Shown piece by piece: positions 48,782 through 57,567 of a DNA stretch of 64,000 bases (the stretch's first letter is position 1; each line of letters starts with the position of its first letter). The stretch covers positions 372,001-436,000 of the forward strand of contig NZ_CP073588.1 in the NCBI RefSeq assembly GCF_021560015.1, given 5' to 3'. A program made the translations under genes and the position numbers. Below the pieces are notes generated by a model. It saw only the letters and a program-made list of their open reading frames with translations. It was not told the DNA's origin and ran no database searches. The stretch comes from Shewanella vesiculosa. GTDB taxonomy: Bacteria; Pseudomonadota; Gammaproteobacteria; Enterobacterales; Shewanellaceae.

Positions 48782-50659
48782 ATGTTAGAAAAAATTCGTG
48801 AAGGATCACAGGGGATTGTTGCAAAAACAATTCTAGTACTTGTGATACTTTCTTTTGCTTTTGCCGGTGTGAGCAGTTATTTAGGCTCAAACACGGGTGT
48901 ACCTGCTGCTGTTGTTAATGGTGACGAAATTAGTGCCAATGAGCTAGAGCAGGCTTTTCAAAATGAACGCTCTCGTATAGAGCAACAGCTTGGTGAAATG
49001 TTTACAGCATTAGCCGCTGACGAAAGTTATATGAATGGCATTAAACAAAACGTACTGGATCGTTTAATTGCTGACAAACTCATTGATCAAGCAGCCAATA
49101 AACTCGGCTTGCGTGTATCTGATGAGCAAATTAAAAAAGCCATTATTGAAGAGCCTGCATTTCAAACTGACGGTAAATTTGATAATGAGCGCTATTTAGC
49201 GGTATTGCGTCAGTTAGGCTACCAAACCACAAGTTTTAGAAACATGATGCGCGTCGATATGACCCGTCGTCAGTTATTAAATGCACTCGTGGGCAGTGAG
49301 TTTGTGTTAGACGGTGAAGCTAAGCAACTTGCTGAAGTCCAAGGTCAAACTCGTGATATCCGTTATCTAGTTGTTGATTCAACGCCTTTCTTATCAACTG
49401 TTTCTGTGTCTGATGAAGAAGCGCAAAGCTATTATGATGCTAACGTGTCGCAATACATGAGCCCTGAAAAAGTTAGCCTAGAGTATGTTGAATTAAATGC
49501 TGCTGACATGGCTAAAAACAGTGACGTCTCTGACGAAGAAGTGAAAACTTATTACGACGAGAACAAAGCACAATATCAAACAGCCGAAAAACGTCTTGCA
49601 GCGCATATTTTTGTTGCCGCAACAGATGATGACAGTGCCGACAAAGCTAAAGCTGATGCAATAGAAGCCAAGTTAACCGCGGGTGAAGATTTTGCCGAAG
49701 TGGCTAAAACGGATTCTGATGATAACCTTAGTGCACAAGAGGGCGGTAAGTTAGATTGGTTTGAACAAGGTGTGATGGATCCTGCATTTGATGAAGCGCT
49801 TTTTGGATTACAAAAAGGTCAAGTTTCATCTATTGTGAAAAGTGAGTTCGGTTATCACATCATCAAGCTATTAGATGTTCAAGCAAGTCAAGCTACTGCT
49901 TTTGAAGATGTTAAAGCGAAAATTGTTGCTCAACTTCAAGAAAAGAAAGCACTTGATGTGTTTTATAGCTTACAAACCAAATTAGCTGATACCAGTTACG
50001 AAATCCCGGATACTTTAGCCGAAACAGCCCAAGCAGTTAATGCAAAAGTGCAATCAACGGCGTTATTTTCTCGTGATGATGTACCCGCTGAGTTCAATAA
50101 CCCTGAGTTCATCAAAGCAGCATTTTCTGACCAAGTATTAGCGAGCGGTTTGAATAGTGATGTCATTGAGCTTGCGCCAAACCATGTTGTGGTTGTGCGC
50201 ATGAAAAAACATCAGACTGCTGGCATCATGAGTTTTGCTGATGTTAAATCGGGTATTGTTGAACGTTTGAAGCAAGATAAAGCCAATGATGGTGCTCGTG
50301 ATAAAGCTGCTGAGTATATGGCACAGTTAAAAGCGGGTAATGATACCTTAACGGGCGCATCATTAACCACGTTAGCTAAGTTAGGTCGTTTTAATCAGGA
50401 TATCGATCAAGCTATCACCAATAAAGCCTTTAAGATTGCTGCACCTGCTGAGAATAGTGTCACTATTGATACCGCAGCGTTAGCAACTGGTTATGCGGTG
50501 ATTGTAGTTGATAAGGTCAATGAAGCCGAAGGCATTAATGACAATCTGATTAAGTCGCTTAAACAGCGTATTGCACCTCAATACAGCGAAGCTGATTACC
50601 GTGCTGTAGTTGCCTCACTTAAGGCAGATGCTCAAATTGAGTATCCTGTAGCAGACTAA
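48782..50659 (+). CDS. ppiD: PpiD periplasmic folding chaperone
   Basis: This is PpiD, 625 aa, anchored in the inner membrane by one N-terminal helix (IVAKTILVLVILSFAFAGV) with a large periplasmic part. It has SurA-like N-terminal chaperone helices, one parvulin domain (about residues 265-365, with AAHIFVA, 'GGKLDWFEQGVMDPAFDEA' and FGYHIIKLL) and a long C-terminal region. It assists proteins emerging from SecYEG. The start MLEKIREGSQGIVAK is characteristic of the family. Confidence 0.95.
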   Translation: MLEKIREGSQGIVAKTILVLVILSFAFAGVSSYLGSNTGVPAAVVNGDEISANELEQAFQNERSRIEQQLGEMFTALAADESYMNGIKQNVLDRLIADKLIDQAANKLGLRVSDEQIKKAIIEEPAFQTDGKFDNERYLAVLRQLGYQTTSFRNMMRVDMTRRQLLNALVGSEFVLDGEAKQLAEVQGQTRDIRYLVVDSTPFLSTVSVSDEEAQSYYDANVSQYMSPEKVSLEYVELNAADMAKNSDVSDEEVKTYYDENKAQYQTAEKRLAAHIFVAATDDDSADKAKADAIEAKLTAGEDFAEVAKTDSDDNLSAQEGGKLDWFEQGVMDPAFDEALFGLQKGQVSSIVKSEFGYHIIKLLDVQASQATAFEDVKAKIVAQLQEKKALDVFYSLQTKLADTSYEIPDTLAETAQAVNAKVQSTALFSRDDVPAEFNNPEFIKAAFSDQVLASGLNSDVIELAPNHVVVVRMKKHQTAGIMSFADVKSGIVERLKQDKANDGARDKAAEYMAQLKAGNDTLTGASLTTLAKLGRFNQDIDQAITNKAFKIAAPAENSVTIDTAALATGYAVIVVDKVNEAEGINDNLIKSLKQRIAPQYSEADYRAVVASLKADAQIEYPVAD

Positions 50660-50686
50660 TTACGTTTTCGTAGTCAATGAAATATT

Positions 50687-50716
50687 AAAGACCTAGGCTC
50701 ACGTCTAGGTCTTTTT
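50687..50716 (+). terminator. Terminator after ppiD
   Basis: AAAGACCTAG / CTAGGTCTTT stem with T-run, 28 bases past the stop. Confidence 0.93.
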
Positions 50717-50737
50717 GTTTCTAAGGGGATATCAACC

Positions 50738-51361
50738 ATGAGCAAGGTAACTAGAGAACAAACGAGTAAATTGTTTGCCTTATCGCACTATAATGATGAT
50801 TCATTCGAGTCCCTTAAAGGAGTGGATTTACAGTTCAAGAACATTACGTTTGAGCGCTGTTACTTCATGCAATGTGATTTTAACCAGAGCGATTTCTATC
50901 ATTGCCAATTTATCGATTGTACTTTTAGTCAGTGTAACTTGAGTGTGTTGTCTGTGATTGGTACTGAGTTTGATGCAGTTATTTTTCGCGACTGTAAAGC
51001 TATAGGTATTGATTGGACTAAAGCCCATTGGCCACAATTTATGACCCAAACTACGATTCAGTTTGAACGATGTTTGCTCGACGGCAGTAATTTTTACTCA
51101 CTTAATTTACCCGAGCTTACACTTGCTGATTGTCGTGCCCATGATGTCGACTTTAGAGAGGCTAATTTAACTAAAGCCGATTTGCGCTTAACCGATCTTA
51201 ATCTAAGTCAATTTAGTCATACTAATTTAACCGGCGCCAATTTTACTGATGCGTCGAATTATCAAATTGATATTACGGCTAATACCGTTAAGCAAGCCAT
51301 ATTCAGTCGATTTGAGGCGCTGAGTTTGCTAGAGGGTTTGGATATTCAATTAGTCGACTAG
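50738..51361 (+). CDS. Pentapeptide-repeat protein, Qnr-like architecture
   Basis: This is a 207-aa pentapeptide-repeat protein. Repeats of the A(D/N)LXX type run through most of the chain (FERCYFMQCDFNQSDFYHCQ, then FREANLTKADLRLTDLNLSQ), interrupted near residues 88-108 by a loop-like insertion (WTKAHWPQFMTQTT). The chain ends in a short helix-strand tail (EALSLLEGLDIQLVD). The two-part right-handed helix with a C-terminal capping helix, and the length, resemble Qnr/McbG-type gyrase-protecting proteins, but I cannot assign it to a named qnr class. Ribosome site AAGGGGA. Confidence 0.8.
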   Translation: MSKVTREQTSKLFALSHYNDDSFESLKGVDLQFKNITFERCYFMQCDFNQSDFYHCQFIDCTFSQCNLSVLSVIGTEFDAVIFRDCKAIGIDWTKAHWPQFMTQTTIQFERCLLDGSNFYSLNLPELTLADCRAHDVDFREANLTKADLRLTDLNLSQFSHTNLTGANFTDASNYQIDITANTVKQAIFSRFEALSLLEGLDIQLVD

Positions 51362-51486
51362 TTTACATCGTCACCTTTTTAACCCCAAAATGCGCTGATT
51401 AGACGCGCAGAAACCACAGGTTAATTTACATTTGTGTCGTTATGATAAATATTAGGCTGCGATAATTTACTTCAAAAGGAGAGAGC

Positions 51487-52416
51487 ATGAGCCACAGACT
51501 AGATCAAGCATTTGAGCGGGCACTTGCCTATTTAGATCAACACTTAAATGAGCCAGTTGACCTCAACATGTTGGCCAATATTGCCCAGCTTCCCCAAAGC
51601 CACTTTGAAGGGTTATTTTATGCGCTGTACCACATATCAATTGAAGCTTATGTCGAACTGCTTAAAAGCTTAGAGGCCGCCCATTTATTAGGTTTTGGTA
51701 AGCAGGTACTTTTGCCACTATAGCGGCAAAACTGGCTTATCGTAACCAGCAACACTTTATCGAATCGTTCACTCGCAGTATTGGTCAAAGCCCTGAATCG
51801 TTCCAACAAGCGCCTGATTGGCGCAATTTTTTTGCTAAGCAACAACCGCTAAAATCGTTTCAAACGGAAGTTAATCAGCAAGATGAGCAATCTTATTCAG
51901 TTGAGATTGTATCGTTTGCTGAGCAAACATTAGCTGTGATGGAACATCATGGTGATCCCCTCGTTATTACCTCAAACCATTGCGCGATTTATTGAATGGC
52001 GTCGCCAGCACGGTTTATCTCCTATGGGCAGTAAAACCTTTAATCTGTTTTATTCAACCTCTGAGTCAGCCGCTAAAGCGCAATATCGAATTGATATTGG
52101 TGTCTCGTTAGCTAACGAGACACTGACAAGCTTAGAGCCAGTGGCGTTAGAATCGAGCCAGATTAAACTTAAATCGATCCCACAAGGACGATGTGCCATG
52201 ATCCGTTTAAGTGGCCAGCAAGCGGTCAATGATAGTGGCTTAGGGGTTGCAATAGACTACCTGTATCGCAATTGGCTTGATTTGAACGATGTCAGCTTAA
52301 GGAATTTTCCATTGTTTGTGCAGCGAGATGTGATTGCTGACAAGATGATCGAAGAGCAACAAGCAAAATCGTTAGCGGGTTCACCGCAACTGCTTATCTT
52401 TTTACCCATAGTTTAA
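51487..52416 (+). pseudogene. AraC/GyrI-like regulator with two apparent frameshifts
   Basis: This is an AraC-family regulator with a C-terminal GyrI-like effector domain (Rob/SoxS-type layout), about 309 aa if repaired. The first frame (51487-51723) encodes the first HTH (DLNMLANIAQLPQSHFEGLF). A one-base loss near 51705 breaks it; the next frame continues with FATIAAKLAYRNQQHFIESF, the second HTH. An extra C in the run 51957-51960 then shifts into the frame ending at 52416, which holds the GyrI-like domain (GLSPMGSKTFNLFYS). The two shifts cancel in length. Both are in short homopolymers, so sequence error is a serious alternative to decay. Confidence 0.78.
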
Positions 52417-52511
52417 GTTTGTGTTGCAGCGAATATATCCAGCATGCAGCGAGAGTGACACAATGCTAACATGTGTTAATTCTCAGCGTGATCGCTGAAG
52501 ATTAAGACAAT

Positions 52512-52546
52512 AAAAAAGCCATAATGCACGGCATTATGGCTTTTTT
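52512..52546. terminator. Bidirectional terminator between AraC gene and fabV
   Basis: A perfect 16-bp stem (AAAAAAGCCATAATGC, ACG, GCATTATGGCTTTTTT) lies between convergent genes. Confidence 0.95.
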
Positions 52547-52573
52547 GTTCACACTAGCTAAGAGCGATATTAT

Positions 52574-53776
52574 TTATAATTCAATTACATCAAAGCTAAC
52601 ATTAGGATCGACTTCTGCATCATAATCGATACCATCAATACCAAAACCGAACAGTTTTAAAAACTCTTCTTTGTATTCATTGTAGTCTGTTAATTCGCTC
52701 AAGTTCTCAGTAGTCACTTGTGGCCATAAATCACGACAATGCTGCTGGATTTCTTCACGAAGTTCCCAGTCATCAAGGCGTAAACGGTTTTCACTATCCA
52801 CTGCGGGTGCTTGGCCATCAACACGATACAGGCGCTCACTAAACAAACGCTGTATTTGCTCAATACAGCCCTCATGTAAGCCTTCTTGACGCATCTTTTT
52901 AAACACCATAGCAATATAAAGAGGCATGACTGGAATGGCTGAGCTTGCTTGTGTTACGACACTTTTTAGCACTGCAACGTTAGCAGAGCCGCCAGTAGCA
53001 GATAATTTGCTGTCAAGGGCGTGGGCTGCACGGTCTAAATCCATTTTGGCTTTACCTAAGGCACCATGCCAATAAATAGGCCAAGTTAATTCAGTACCAA
53101 TGTAGCTATATGCAACTGTCTTGCAGTTGTCAGCTAATACGCCAGCGTCGCTTAGCGCACTAATCCATAATTCCCAATCTTGGCCGCCCATTACCGTGAC
53201 GGTATCAGTAATTTCTTGCTCAGTTGCAGGCTCTACAGAAGTGTCAATAATGGTGTTTTTGTTGGTATCAACAGCCGTGGCAGTATAGGTTTGGCCAATG
53301 GGTTTCAGTGATGAACGAATAACTTCACCTGTGTCTGGCATTTTACGAACCGGTGAGGCTAACGAGTACACCACCATGTCGATTTGACCTAAATCTTGCT
53401 TGATCAATTCAATGACTTTTTGTTTCGCTTCATGGCTGAATGCATCGCAGTTGATACTTTTTGAATATAAGCCTTCTGCTTTAGCAAACTTATCAAATGC
53501 CGCTGTGTTGTACCAACCTGCTGTACCTGGTTTGGTTTCAGAGCTGGGTTTTTCGAAAAAGACGCCGATGGTTGCAGCGTCGCTTCCGAATGCTGACGTG
53601 ATACGAGACGCAAGGCCATAGCCACTTGAAGAGCCGACAACCAATACTTTTTTAGGGCCATTAGCAATTTTGCCTTTGGCTTTAATGAGTTCGATTTGTT
53701 CTTTAACGTTAGCTTCACAGCCAACAGGATGAGTTGTGGTACAAATAAAGCCACGAATTTTAGGTTTAATAATCAT
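52574..53776 (-). CDS. fabV: FabV enoyl-ACP reductase
   Basis: This is FabV, an NADH-dependent trans-2-enoyl-ACP reductase of 400 aa that completes the fatty-acid elongation cycle. FabV enzymes resist triclosan, unlike FabI. The start [17 protein letters not shown], the nucleotide-binding [14 protein letters not shown] and the catalytic Y-X8-K ([10 protein letters not shown]) are all present. The frame opens at 53836, but 53776 is the family start with an AGGAAG ribosome site. It lies about 105 bases after sapF on the same strand. Confidence 0.96.
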   Translation of the reverse strand: MIIKPKIRGFICTTTHPVGCEANVKEQIELIKAKGKIANGPKKVLVVGSSSGYGLASRITSAFGSDAATIGVFFEKPSSETKPGTAGWYNTAAFDKFAKAEGLYSKSINCDAFSHEAKQKVIELIKQDLGQIDMVVYSLASPVRKMPDTGEVIRSSLKPIGQTYTATAVDTNKNTIIDTSVEPATEQEITDTVTVMGGQDWELWISALSDAGVLADNCKTVAYSYIGTELTWPIYWHGALGKAKMDLDRAAHALDSKLSATGGSANVAVLKSVVTQASSAIPVMPLYIAMVFKKMRQEGLHEGCIEQIQRLFSERLYRVDGQAPAVDSENRLRLDDWELREEIQQHCRDLWPQVTTENLSELTDYNEYKEEFLKLFGFGIDGIDYDAEVDPNVSFDVIEL

Positions 53777-53881
53777 ATTTAAGCTTCTTCCTTTAACATT
53801 GGCTCTAGGATAAATAGTTCGACGGCCAAATGGCACTAATTTTTACAAAAACGGCCTCTAAACCATAGTGGTTGGAGCAGT

Positions 53882-54667
53882 TTAGCGTTTTTGCATAAAT
53901 TGACTTTGTTCTTGAATGAGTCGCTGAGTATATTCATGCTGTGGTGAAGTAAATAAGGCTTCTGTGGTTGTTTTTTCAACCATATGACCATTTTGCAACA
54001 CCATGATTTTATCGCTCACATGTCGGATAATATTGAGATTATGCGAGACAAAAATATACGATAACCCCATCTCTTTTTGCAGCTTTAATAGCAGATTAAT
54101 AATTTGAGATCTAACCGATAAATCTAAAGCTGTTAGTGCTTCATCTGCAATAATAATTTTAGGGTTAAGCATTAAGGCCCGCGCAACGGCGACTCGCTGT
54201 TTTTGCCCTTCTGAAATCATGTGTGGATAAAACTCTGCGTGTTCTGGTAATAAGCCCACTTTTCTTAAGGTTTCAATCACCAAGGTTTTACGCTCTTGTG
54301 AGTTTAGCTGAGTATTAAACCGTAAGGGTTCTTTAAGCAAGTTACCAATCGATAAACGTGGGTTTAGCGAGGTCGTTGGGTCCTGGAAAATCATCCGGAT
54401 CAAACGACAGCGTTGTTTTAAATTACGTGAACCTAAGGCTTCACCTTCAAAAAATATTTCGCCGCCACTGCGTTGTTCTGCGCCCACGAGAATTCGGGCT
54501 AGGGTACTTTTACCTGAACCAACAGTCCCTACAATCGCTAAGGTTTCACCACGACCCAGTTCAAATGAAACTGGAGATAATGCCTGATAGTATTGAGGTT
54601 TAAAATGCTTGTAACCAGTTAAGTATTGTTTACTTAAGTCGGTAACTTTAAGCAATGGCGTCGTCAT
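53882..54667 (-). CDS. sapF: SapF peptide ABC transporter ATPase
   Basis: This is SapF, one of two ATPases of the Sap peptide importer, 261 aa. Walker A is GTVGSGKST, the signature is ISEGQKQRV and Walker B is IIIADEALTALD. The start is either GTG 54679 or ATG 54667; I prefer the ATG because MTTPLLKVTDLSKQYL matches the family N-terminus. It overlaps the sapD end by about 20 bases. Confidence 0.92.
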   Translation of the reverse strand: MTTPLLKVTDLSKQYLTGYKHFKPQYYQALSPVSFELGRGETLAIVGTVGSGKSTLARILVGAEQRSGGEIFFEGEALGSRNLKQRCRLIRMIFQDPTTSLNPRLSIGNLLKEPLRFNTQLNSQERKTLVIETLRKVGLLPEHAEFYPHMISEGQKQRVAVARALMLNPKIIIADEALTALDLSVRSQIINLLLKLQKEMGLSYIFVSHNLNIIRHVSDKIMVLQNGHMVEKTTTEALFTSPQHEYTQRLIQEQSQFMQKR

Positions 54668-55655
54668 CTTCTTGCTCACTTTGATAAGGGAAATGGCAGG
54701 CGAAATAGCGGTCTTTTATATGTTCAAGATTAGGCTGTTTTACACATTTTCTCTGCGCTTCTGGACAGCGAGGACCAAGTCGACAACCAGCTGGTAAATG
54801 TTGTAACGACGGTGACGATCCTTGCAATGTGGGCAAGGTTGCCTTGTGACGCATTTTCTCAGTGTGGTCAGGCAGGTTTTTTAATAATGCCCGAGTATAA
54901 GGGTGATAGGGCATTGCGACCATTTCGCTCACAGGTCCAGATTCCATCACCTGACCACTGTACAAAATCGTTAAGTTATCACACCAATGCACCATGGTTT
55001 CAAGTTCATGACTTACTAATAAAATAGACACATTTTGCAGTTGGTTGAGTTGCGATAACAATCTAAAAATTTGCGCTTGGGTATTGACCTCCATGGAGTT
55101 GGTCGGCTCATCGGCAATCAATAATTTAGGATGATTCGCTACCGCCATCGCAATCATCACTTTTTGGCATTCACCTTCGGACAATTCCCATGGATAACAT
55201 TTCATCAGCATTCTGGGCTTTTTTATGCCAACTTTGTGAAGCCATTTCTGGGCATTTAAATAGGTATCATGTCCACGGCGCCAAAAAGGAATGTTTTTGT
55301 TGGGCACCATAGCTTCGATTAATTGACTACCTATGGTTTTAACTGGGTCCAAACTGCCTGACGGATCTTGGAAAATCATTGCCATTTCGCTACCCATTAG
55401 GTTACGTCTTTGTTTGGCGCTCATTTCCAATAGATTTTTTCCATCCCACATCATACGATCGGCAATAATATGCCAATTAGGACCGAGCACGCCTAATATT
55501 GCTTTGGCTAATAAACTGCGTCCCGAGCCTGATTCACCTACCAGCCCATGGATCTCTCCGGGATTGATGGTCAAACTGACTTTTTCAAGCACTTTTACTG
55601 TGCCCTCAGGGGTATCTAATTCAATGGTGAGATTACGAATATCAAGTAAAGGCAT
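54648..55655 (-). CDS. sapD: SapD peptide ABC transporter ATPase
   Basis: This is SapD, 335 aa, the second ATPase of the Sap system. The C-terminal oligopeptide/dipeptide extension carries a cysteine-rich motif (CRLGPRCPEAQRKC). Walker A reads GESGSGRSL, with Arg (codon CGC) in place of the usual Lys. The signature is LSEGECQKV and Walker B is LLIADEPTNSME. The substitution may weaken ATP hydrolysis at this site or be usual for the subfamily. It starts three bases after sapC. Confidence 0.93.
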   Translation of the reverse strand: MPLLDIRNLTIELDTPEGTVKVLEKVSLTINPGEIHGLVGESGSGRSLLAKAILGVLGPNWHIIADRMMWDGKNLLEMSAKQRRNLMGSEMAMIFQDPSGSLDPVKTIGSQLIEAMVPNKNIPFWRRGHDTYLNAQKWLHKVGIKKPRMLMKCYPWELSEGECQKVMIAMAVANHPKLLIADEPTNSMEVNTQAQIFRLLSQLNQLQNVSILLVSHELETMVHWCDNLTILYSGQVMESGPVSEMVAMPYHPYTRALLKNLPDHTEKMRHKATLPTLQGSSPSLQHLPAGCRLGPRCPEAQRKCVKQPNLEHIKDRYFACHFPYQSEQEDDDAIA

Positions 55656-55658
55656 AGG

Positions 55659-56549
55659 TTAATTTCTTATCGGTGCAAGCGCAGAACGTAAACCATCGCC
55701 AACTAAGTTGACCGATAATACGGTAAACAAGATTGCGACACCCGGTATAGTAACCGTCCATGGGGCGAGTAACAAATTATCCAGCCCTTGTGCGACCATA
55801 GCCCCCCATTCTGGACTCGGTGCTTGAGCTCCAAGGTTTAAAAAACCCAATGCTGCGATATCTAATATTGCTGCTGATATGGCCATTGTGACCTGAATAA
55901 TTACTACATCCCACACATTTGGCATAATGACATACCAAAAAATTTGCAATGAATTTGCACCATCTAATTTGGCGGCAGTAACATATTCTTTTTGTAGCTC
56001 TTCATGCACAGCGAGATGGATCGCGCGTACAAACTGCGGAACCATGGCAATTCCAACGCCCCAAAACACGTTATTAAGCCCAGGTCCCATTACGGCAACC
56101 ACTAAAATAGCCATGAGCAACGAAGGGATAGACAGCAATGCATCAAATAAATGACTTAAAATACTCGATTTAATTCCGCGCATCATTCCTGAAAGCGAAC
56201 CGATAATAAAGCCAATAAATAGCGATGCGGCAACAATAATTAATGACATGCCAAAGGTTAATTGTACGCCGTGTAAAATACGACTAAAAATATCACGTCC
56301 TAGATCGTCGGTGCCGAGAAAGTGTTCTACAGATCCGGCAGGATCCCAAGATGGCGGCAACAGCAGTACTTGCTGGTCCTGCATTTCGGGTGAATATGGT
56401 GCAAGCAGTGGCGCGAAAATGGTGAGTATTAATAAAAAAATCACTGCCCACAAACCTATCACGGCAAAAGGATTTGCCGAAAATGTTTGCCACATCCGCC
56501 ACATAGGAGAGGCTATATGGTCTTCTTGGTATATCTTAATTCGAGGCAT
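55659..56549 (-). CDS. sapC: SapC peptide ABC transporter permease
   Basis: This is SapC, 296 aa, an inner-membrane permease of the DppC/OppC type. It has an N-terminal cytoplasmic helix, a first membrane span (FAVIGLWAVIFLLILTIFAPL), the LGTDDLGRDIFSR periplasmic motif and an EAA-type loop near 'EYVTAAKLDGANSLQIFWY'. It partners SapB. It overlaps sapB by 14 bases. Confidence 0.93.
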   Translation of the reverse strand: MPRIKIYQEDHIASPMWRMWQTFSANPFAVIGLWAVIFLLILTIFAPLLAPYSPEMQDQQVLLLPPSWDPAGSVEHFLGTDDLGRDIFSRILHGVQLTFGMSLIIVAASLFIGFIIGSLSGMMRGIKSSILSHLFDALLSIPSLLMAILVVAVMGPGLNNVFWGVGIAMVPQFVRAIHLAVHEELQKEYVTAAKLDGANSLQIFWYVIMPNVWDVVIIQVTMAISAAILDIAALGFLNLGAQAPSPEWGAMVAQGLDNLLLAPWTVTIPGVAILFTVLSVNLVGDGLRSALAPIRN

Positions 56550-57567
56550 ACAATTCCTTTCTGCTCATTGGATTGATTGCTGTATGCAGTAAATCAATTA
56601 AAATGCTTAAGAAAATAATTAATAATGAGACAGATAAAATACCCGCTTGAATCACAGTATAGTCGCGTTGATAAATGCCTGATACTAGCCAACTGCCGAC
56701 TCCTGGCCATGAAAATATCACTTCAACTACAATGCCATAACTGGCAAATGAGCCTAACATTAAGCCAATACTTTTTATTACCGGAATTAAGGCGTTGGGC
56801 AATACATGACGAAACAGAATTTTAGCCGTGTGTAAGCCTCGTGCTTCAGCGGCGCGAATATAGGTTTGATTCATCACATTTAAAATGGCTTGTCGAGTGA
56901 TCCTCACGACCAAGGTAAAAGGCAATACAGCTAAGGTTACTGCCGGTAATATTAAGTGCAGCAATGCATCATGAAATGCAGGTATCCGATATGTCGACTC
57001 GGATAATAAGGTGTCTATCAACATAAACCCTGTGACGGGTTCTATTTCGTACAGTAAATTAATCTGTCCTGAAATAGGCAACCAGCCAAGATTGACCCCA
57101 AACCACATGGATAAGCTTAAGCCAAGCCAGAACACTGGGATAGAATAGCCGGTTAAGGTAACAGCTAAAATACTATTCTGCAGTGCTTTATTAGTGCTTA
57201 ACGCGGCGAGTATGCCGATAGGAACACCAAAGAACACCGCAATAAAACCAGAAAATAACGATAATTCAAAAGAGGCTGGCAATACCGCTTCTAACTCTTC
57301 CAATACTTCTTGCTGTGAGTTACTGGAAATACCAAAGTTACCTGATAAGCGTTGGCGCAAGTAGGCGGTAAATTGCAGTAGTTGGTTATCTTGTAATTGG
57401 TAATCCTGTTCAATTTGCTGTTGTTGTTCAATCGTTGGATATTGGATGCCCGAAAGTGAATACGCTTTACTTACAGGAAACTGCCCCGATGCCATAAATA
57501 ATACGGCTATCATTATCAATGATGTAGCCATAAACAGGGTTATGCGACTAAAAAGGTATCGCCACAT
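56536..57567 (-). CDS. sapB: SapB peptide ABC transporter permease
   Basis: This is SapB, 343 aa, a DppB/OppB-type permease. Its N-terminal span is FMATSLIMIAVLFMASGQF, a long periplasmic loop follows, and five further spans include the EAA-like 'YIRAAEARGLHTAKILFRHV'. Its start codon directly abuts the sapA stop (TAAATG), so they are translationally coupled. Confidence 0.93.
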   Translation of the reverse strand: MWRYLFSRITLFMATSLIMIAVLFMASGQFPVSKAYSLSGIQYPTIEQQQQIEQDYQLQDNQLLQFTAYLRQRLSGNFGISSNSQQEVLEELEAVLPASFELSLFSGFIAVFFGVPIGILAALSTNKALQNSILAVTLTGYSIPVFWLGLSLSMWFGVNLGWLPISGQINLLYEIEPVTGFMLIDTLLSESTYRIPAFHDALLHLILPAVTLAVLPFTLVVRITRQAILNVMNQTYIRAAEARGLHTAKILFRHVLPNALIPVIKSIGLMLGSFASYGIVVEVIFSWPGVGSWLVSGIYQRDYTVIQAGILSVSLLIIFLSILIDLLHTAINPMSRKELYASN

